6,611 nucleotides of DNA from an uncultured Oxalobacteraceae bacterium (GTDB lineage Bacteria; Pseudomonadota; Gammaproteobacteria; Burkholderiales; Burkholderiaceae), in assembly GCA_946479255.1 (NCBI GenBank), contig CAMLFK010000270.1:1-6611 (forward strand), read 5' to 3'. Below the pieces are notes generated by a model, which worked only from the letters and a program-made list of their open reading frames with translations, was not told the origin of the DNA and did no database searches. Position 1 is the stretch's first letter; each line of letters begins with the position of its first letter. The translations under genes and the position numbers were made by a program. This document shows, piece by piece, positions 5,329 to 6,611 of this stretch.

Positions 5329-5333
5329 ATACT
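5328..5333 (+). promoter_or_regulatory. Candidate -10 element of the EamA transporter gene
   Basis: TATACT (5 of 6 to TATAAT) ends 6 nt before the ATG at 5340, so transcription would begin at about the A of ATG. There is no Shine-Dalgarno sequence in front of this ATG. The -35 position (CGGCAC at 17 bp) is not consensus. Confidence 0.45.
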
Positions 5334-5339
5334 TTTTCG

Positions 5340-6254
5340 ATGTCATCTCCCCTTCTGTTCGTCATCGCCTCGCTGATCTGGGGTTCCACTTTTTACGCCA
5401 TCACCTTGCAGTTGGGCGAGATCGCACCATCGGTGTCGGTGGTGTACCGCTTCGCCTTGTCCAGCGCGGTGTTGTTCACCTGGTGCAAACTGCGCGGCAC
5501 GCCCTTGTGGCTGCCGTGGCGTACCCAGCGCTGGATGATCTTGCAGGGATTTTTCACCTTCGCCTTGTCGTATGCCTGCACCTACCGCGCCGAGCAATAT
5601 CTCGTGTCGGGCCTGGTCGCGGTGCTGTTCGCGCTGATGGTGTTCTGGACGCCTTTGTGCGCACGCCTCATGTTCGGCACACCGGTCGCCGGGCGGACCT
5701 GGCTGGCCGGCATCGCCGCGGTGGCCGGCGTCGCTCTGCTGTTCGCCCGCTCGATCGAAGCTGCATGGCAGGACTTGGGCGGCGGGCGCCCCGGCGGCAT
5801 CATGCTGGGAATGGGCCTGGCGCTGGTGGCAACCATCGCCAGCTCGGCCGGCACCGTGCTGGTGGCCAAGGTGCGCGAAGAAACGCCCGAACTGGTGCTG
5901 ACGATGGCCTGGACCATGCTGTGGGGCACCCTGATGGTGGCGCTGTGGACCTTGATGAGCGGCGAGCGCTTCGCCATCCCGAGCAGCCCGCGCTACCTGT
6001 TCGGCCTGCTCTACCTGTCGCTGTTCGGCTCGGTCATCGCCTTTGCCGCCTACTTCACGCTGATTAACCGGATCGGCTCGGACAAGGCCGTGTATATCGG
6101 CGTCGTCACGCCGGTCATTTCGGTGCTGCTGTCGATCCAGCTGGAACACTACCGCCCCGGGCCGATCGAATGGCTGGGCATGGCCGTGTGCCTGGGCAGC
6201 GTCGCCTGGGCGGTCGGCGCTCCCAAACCAGCCTCTGGCGCATCTGCCGCGTGA
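5340..6254 (+). CDS. EamA / drug-metabolite transporter (DMT) superfamily permease
   Basis: From ATG 5340 the protein has 304 residues, the usual size for ten-helix DMT transporters with two EamA repeats. The first repeat (about residues 3-135) starts LLFVIASLIWGSTFYAI, whose WGSTF motif is characteristic. The second (about 158-292) runs from GGIMLGMGLALVATIASSAGTVL to the C-terminus and includes YLSLFGSVIAFAAYFTLINRIG and the helix-8/9 stretch GVVTPVISVLLS. Such proteins sit in the inner membrane and typically export amino acids, nucleosides or other metabolites; the substrate cannot be read from sequence. The frame is open back to ATG 5244, but the 32 extra residues are unlike the family and contain the promoter-like elements, so 5340 is preferred. 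That start lacks a Shine-Dalgarno and may be translated from a leaderless mRNA. No plus-strand terminator with a T-run follows the stop. Confidence 0.93.
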   Translation: MSSPLLFVIASLIWGSTFYAITLQLGEIAPSVSVVYRFALSSAVLFTWCKLRGTPLWLPWRTQRWMILQGFFTFALSYACTYRAEQYLVSGLVAVLFALMVFWTPLCARLMFGTPVAGRTWLAGIAAVAGVALLFARSIEAAWQDLGGGRPGGIMLGMGLALVATIASSAGTVLVAKVREETPELVLTMAWTMLWGTLMVALWTLMSGERFAIPSSPRYLFGLLYLSLFGSVIAFAAYFTLINRIGSDKAVYIGVVTPVISVLLSIQLEHYRPGPIEWLGMAVCLGSVAWAVGAPKPASGASAA

Positions 6255-6290
6255 CCGGCGAGGCCTTGAAGGCACTGGCGAAAGCGTGAC

Positions 6291-6324
6291 AAAGAAAAAA
6301 CCCACGGGACCGAAGTGCCGTGGG
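6291..6324 (-). terminator. Rho-independent terminator, minus strand, with a UUCG tetraloop
   Basis: On the minus strand CCCACGG (6324-6318 in complement) pairs perfectly with CCGTGGG (6307-6301). A single C-C mismatch and two more pairs then close a C(UUCG)G tetraloop. TTTTTTCTTT follows at 6300-6291. This is a textbook intrinsic terminator. On the plus strand there is no T-run after the stem, so it does not serve the EamA gene. It ends the transcript of the permease gene at the right edge, about 170 nt after that gene's stop, and keeps it from running antisense into EamA. Confidence 0.88.
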
Positions 6325-6493
6325 TGAACCCATGTGGTTAATATGGGGAGGGGAGACTGGAATCAATCTACGGCTTCACTATAGTTTGGATGCGCCGTAG
6401 ATTCTTGAGCCTTTACAATTTCTTACCAGTGCGAAGAAGTGCTTTCTCTGACTTCAATAATTACCCAACCGCAAAATCTCGCATTGATCGGTA
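6325..6493. other. AT-richer intergenic stretch, probable long 3' untranslated region of the permease transcript
   Basis: I find no credible gene here in any frame. The stretch is clearly less GC-rich than its surroundings. It contains the 10-bp inverted repeat listed separately, a TTGAT/ATCAA stem (6484-6488 and 6493-6497) at the permease stop codon, and TGGGT/ACCCA (6321-6325 and 6328-6332) that could compete with the terminator stem. No convincing promoter with both boxes was found on either strand; ACTATAGT (6378-6385) is palindromic and -10-like but has no -35. Confidence 0.6.
6365..6403. repeat. 10-bp perfect inverted repeat with a 19-nt loop
   Basis: AATCTACGGC (6365-6374) and GCCGTAGATT (6394-6403) are perfect reverse complements, separated by 19 nt that include the palindrome ACTATAGT. 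Neither side is followed by a T-run, so it is not a simple terminator. In the minus-strand transcript it would form a stable stem-loop about 40 nt before the terminator stem. As DNA, the half-sites are centred 29 bp apart. Confidence 0.75.
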
Positions 6494-6611
6494 TCAAGTC
6501 CGGACTGATCCGTGCCGGGCGGCCAGCTTTTCGATCAGTTCGAACAGGGCCTGGGTGAGCAGCGCCAGGACCGCGGCGGGGATGGCGCCGGCCAGCAGCA
6601 TGTCGTTGTCG
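6494..6611 (-). CDS. ABC transporter permease, osmoprotectant (glycine betaine/choline) type, C-terminal end only
   Basis: The minus-strand frame running in from the right edge gives 38 codons and a TGA at 6496-6494. It begins DNDMLLAGAIPAAVLALL and ends in a short basic tail HGSVRT. The pattern of Asp, a few residues, Leu-x-Ala-Gly-Ala-Ile-Pro-Ala-Ala then a hydrophobic helix and a Leu-Glu-rich end is typical of the last transmembrane helix of OpuBB/OpuCB/YehW-type permeases for quaternary ammonium compounds. Only the C-terminus is visible, so the EAA loop and partner subunits cannot be checked. Transcription probably ends at the UUCG terminator at 6291-6324. The call rests on a short stretch and could be another ABC permease. 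Confidence 0.6.
   Translation of the reverse strand, partial: DNDMLLAGAIPAAVLALLTQALFELIEKLAARHGSVRT

Noticed and set aside
5343..6305. 320-codon minus-strand open frame antisense to the EamA gene
   Set aside because: Its composition is dominated by Arg, Gln, His and Ala with no domain pattern, and the opposite strand has a clear transporter. It also crosses the terminator.
6115..6366. 83-codon minus-strand open frame near the right intergenic region
   Set aside because: It runs through the intrinsic terminator and then antisense through the EamA 3' end, with an Arg/Pro-rich product and no ribosome site.
6378..6385. ACTATAGT as a promoter in the right intergenic region
   Set aside because: It gives a -10-like hexamer on both strands but no -35 box at 16-18 bp on either.
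1..6611. Insertion sequence, prophage, CRISPR array, tRNA or rRNA
   Set aside because: No transposase, integrase, regularly spaced repeats, terminal repeats or cloverleaf-like sequence was seen on either strand.

Overview
This is 6.6 kb of high-GC chromosomal DNA. GC-rich codon use runs through nearly every gene, and the gene mix (soluble HDOD protein, HPP-family membrane protein, Mpo1-like DUF962 protein, chemoreceptor with a typical proteobacterial signalling tip) suggests a betaproteobacterium. Oxalobacteraceae (Massilia, Duganella or Janthinobacterium type) is my best guess, but it is an inference from protein style, not a database match. I see no phage, transposon, CRISPR, tRNA or rRNA signal. 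The region reads as ordinary core or near-core chromosome.

Layout, left to right: the C-terminal part of a methyl-accepting chemotaxis protein (+, cut by the left edge); a 3-methyladenine/hypoxanthine DNA glycosylase of the AAG/MPG family (-), whose stop codon overlaps that of the chemoreceptor; a stand-alone HDOD protein (+); a lipoprotein joining a transglutaminase-like Cys-His-Asp domain to TPR repeats (+), behind the best sigma-70 promoter in the window; an HPP-family membrane protein (+) with a perfect 14-bp palindrome just upstream; a UDG-superfamily (family 6, hypoxanthine-type) DNA glycosylase (-); an Mpo1-like/DUF962 four-helix membrane protein (+); a 52-codon hydrophobic small ORF (-); an EamA/DMT-family exporter (+); an AT-richer intergenic stretch with a 10-bp inverted repeat and a strong minus-strand terminator; and, at the right edge, the last 38 codons of an ABC permease (-) that resembles osmoprotectant (glycine betaine/choline) permeases.

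The minus-strand genes sit tail to tail with plus-strand neighbours. Three of the four convergent junctions are extremely tight: a 4-bp overlap, a 17-bp gap and a 5-bp gap. I see no large operon. Most genes look singly transcribed, and no multi-gene pathway is evident. Two recurring themes stand out. First, two unrelated glycosylases whose families share hypoxanthine as a substrate lie 3 kb apart. Second, both of these genes and the EamA gene lack a Shine-Dalgarno sequence and have a -10-like hexamer 6-7 nt before the ATG, which would give leaderless mRNAs. I found no convincing new multi-gene system. The most worthwhile leads are the leaderless-start pattern, the HPP palindrome, the structured 3' region of the permease transcript, and the transglutaminase-TPR lipoprotein.
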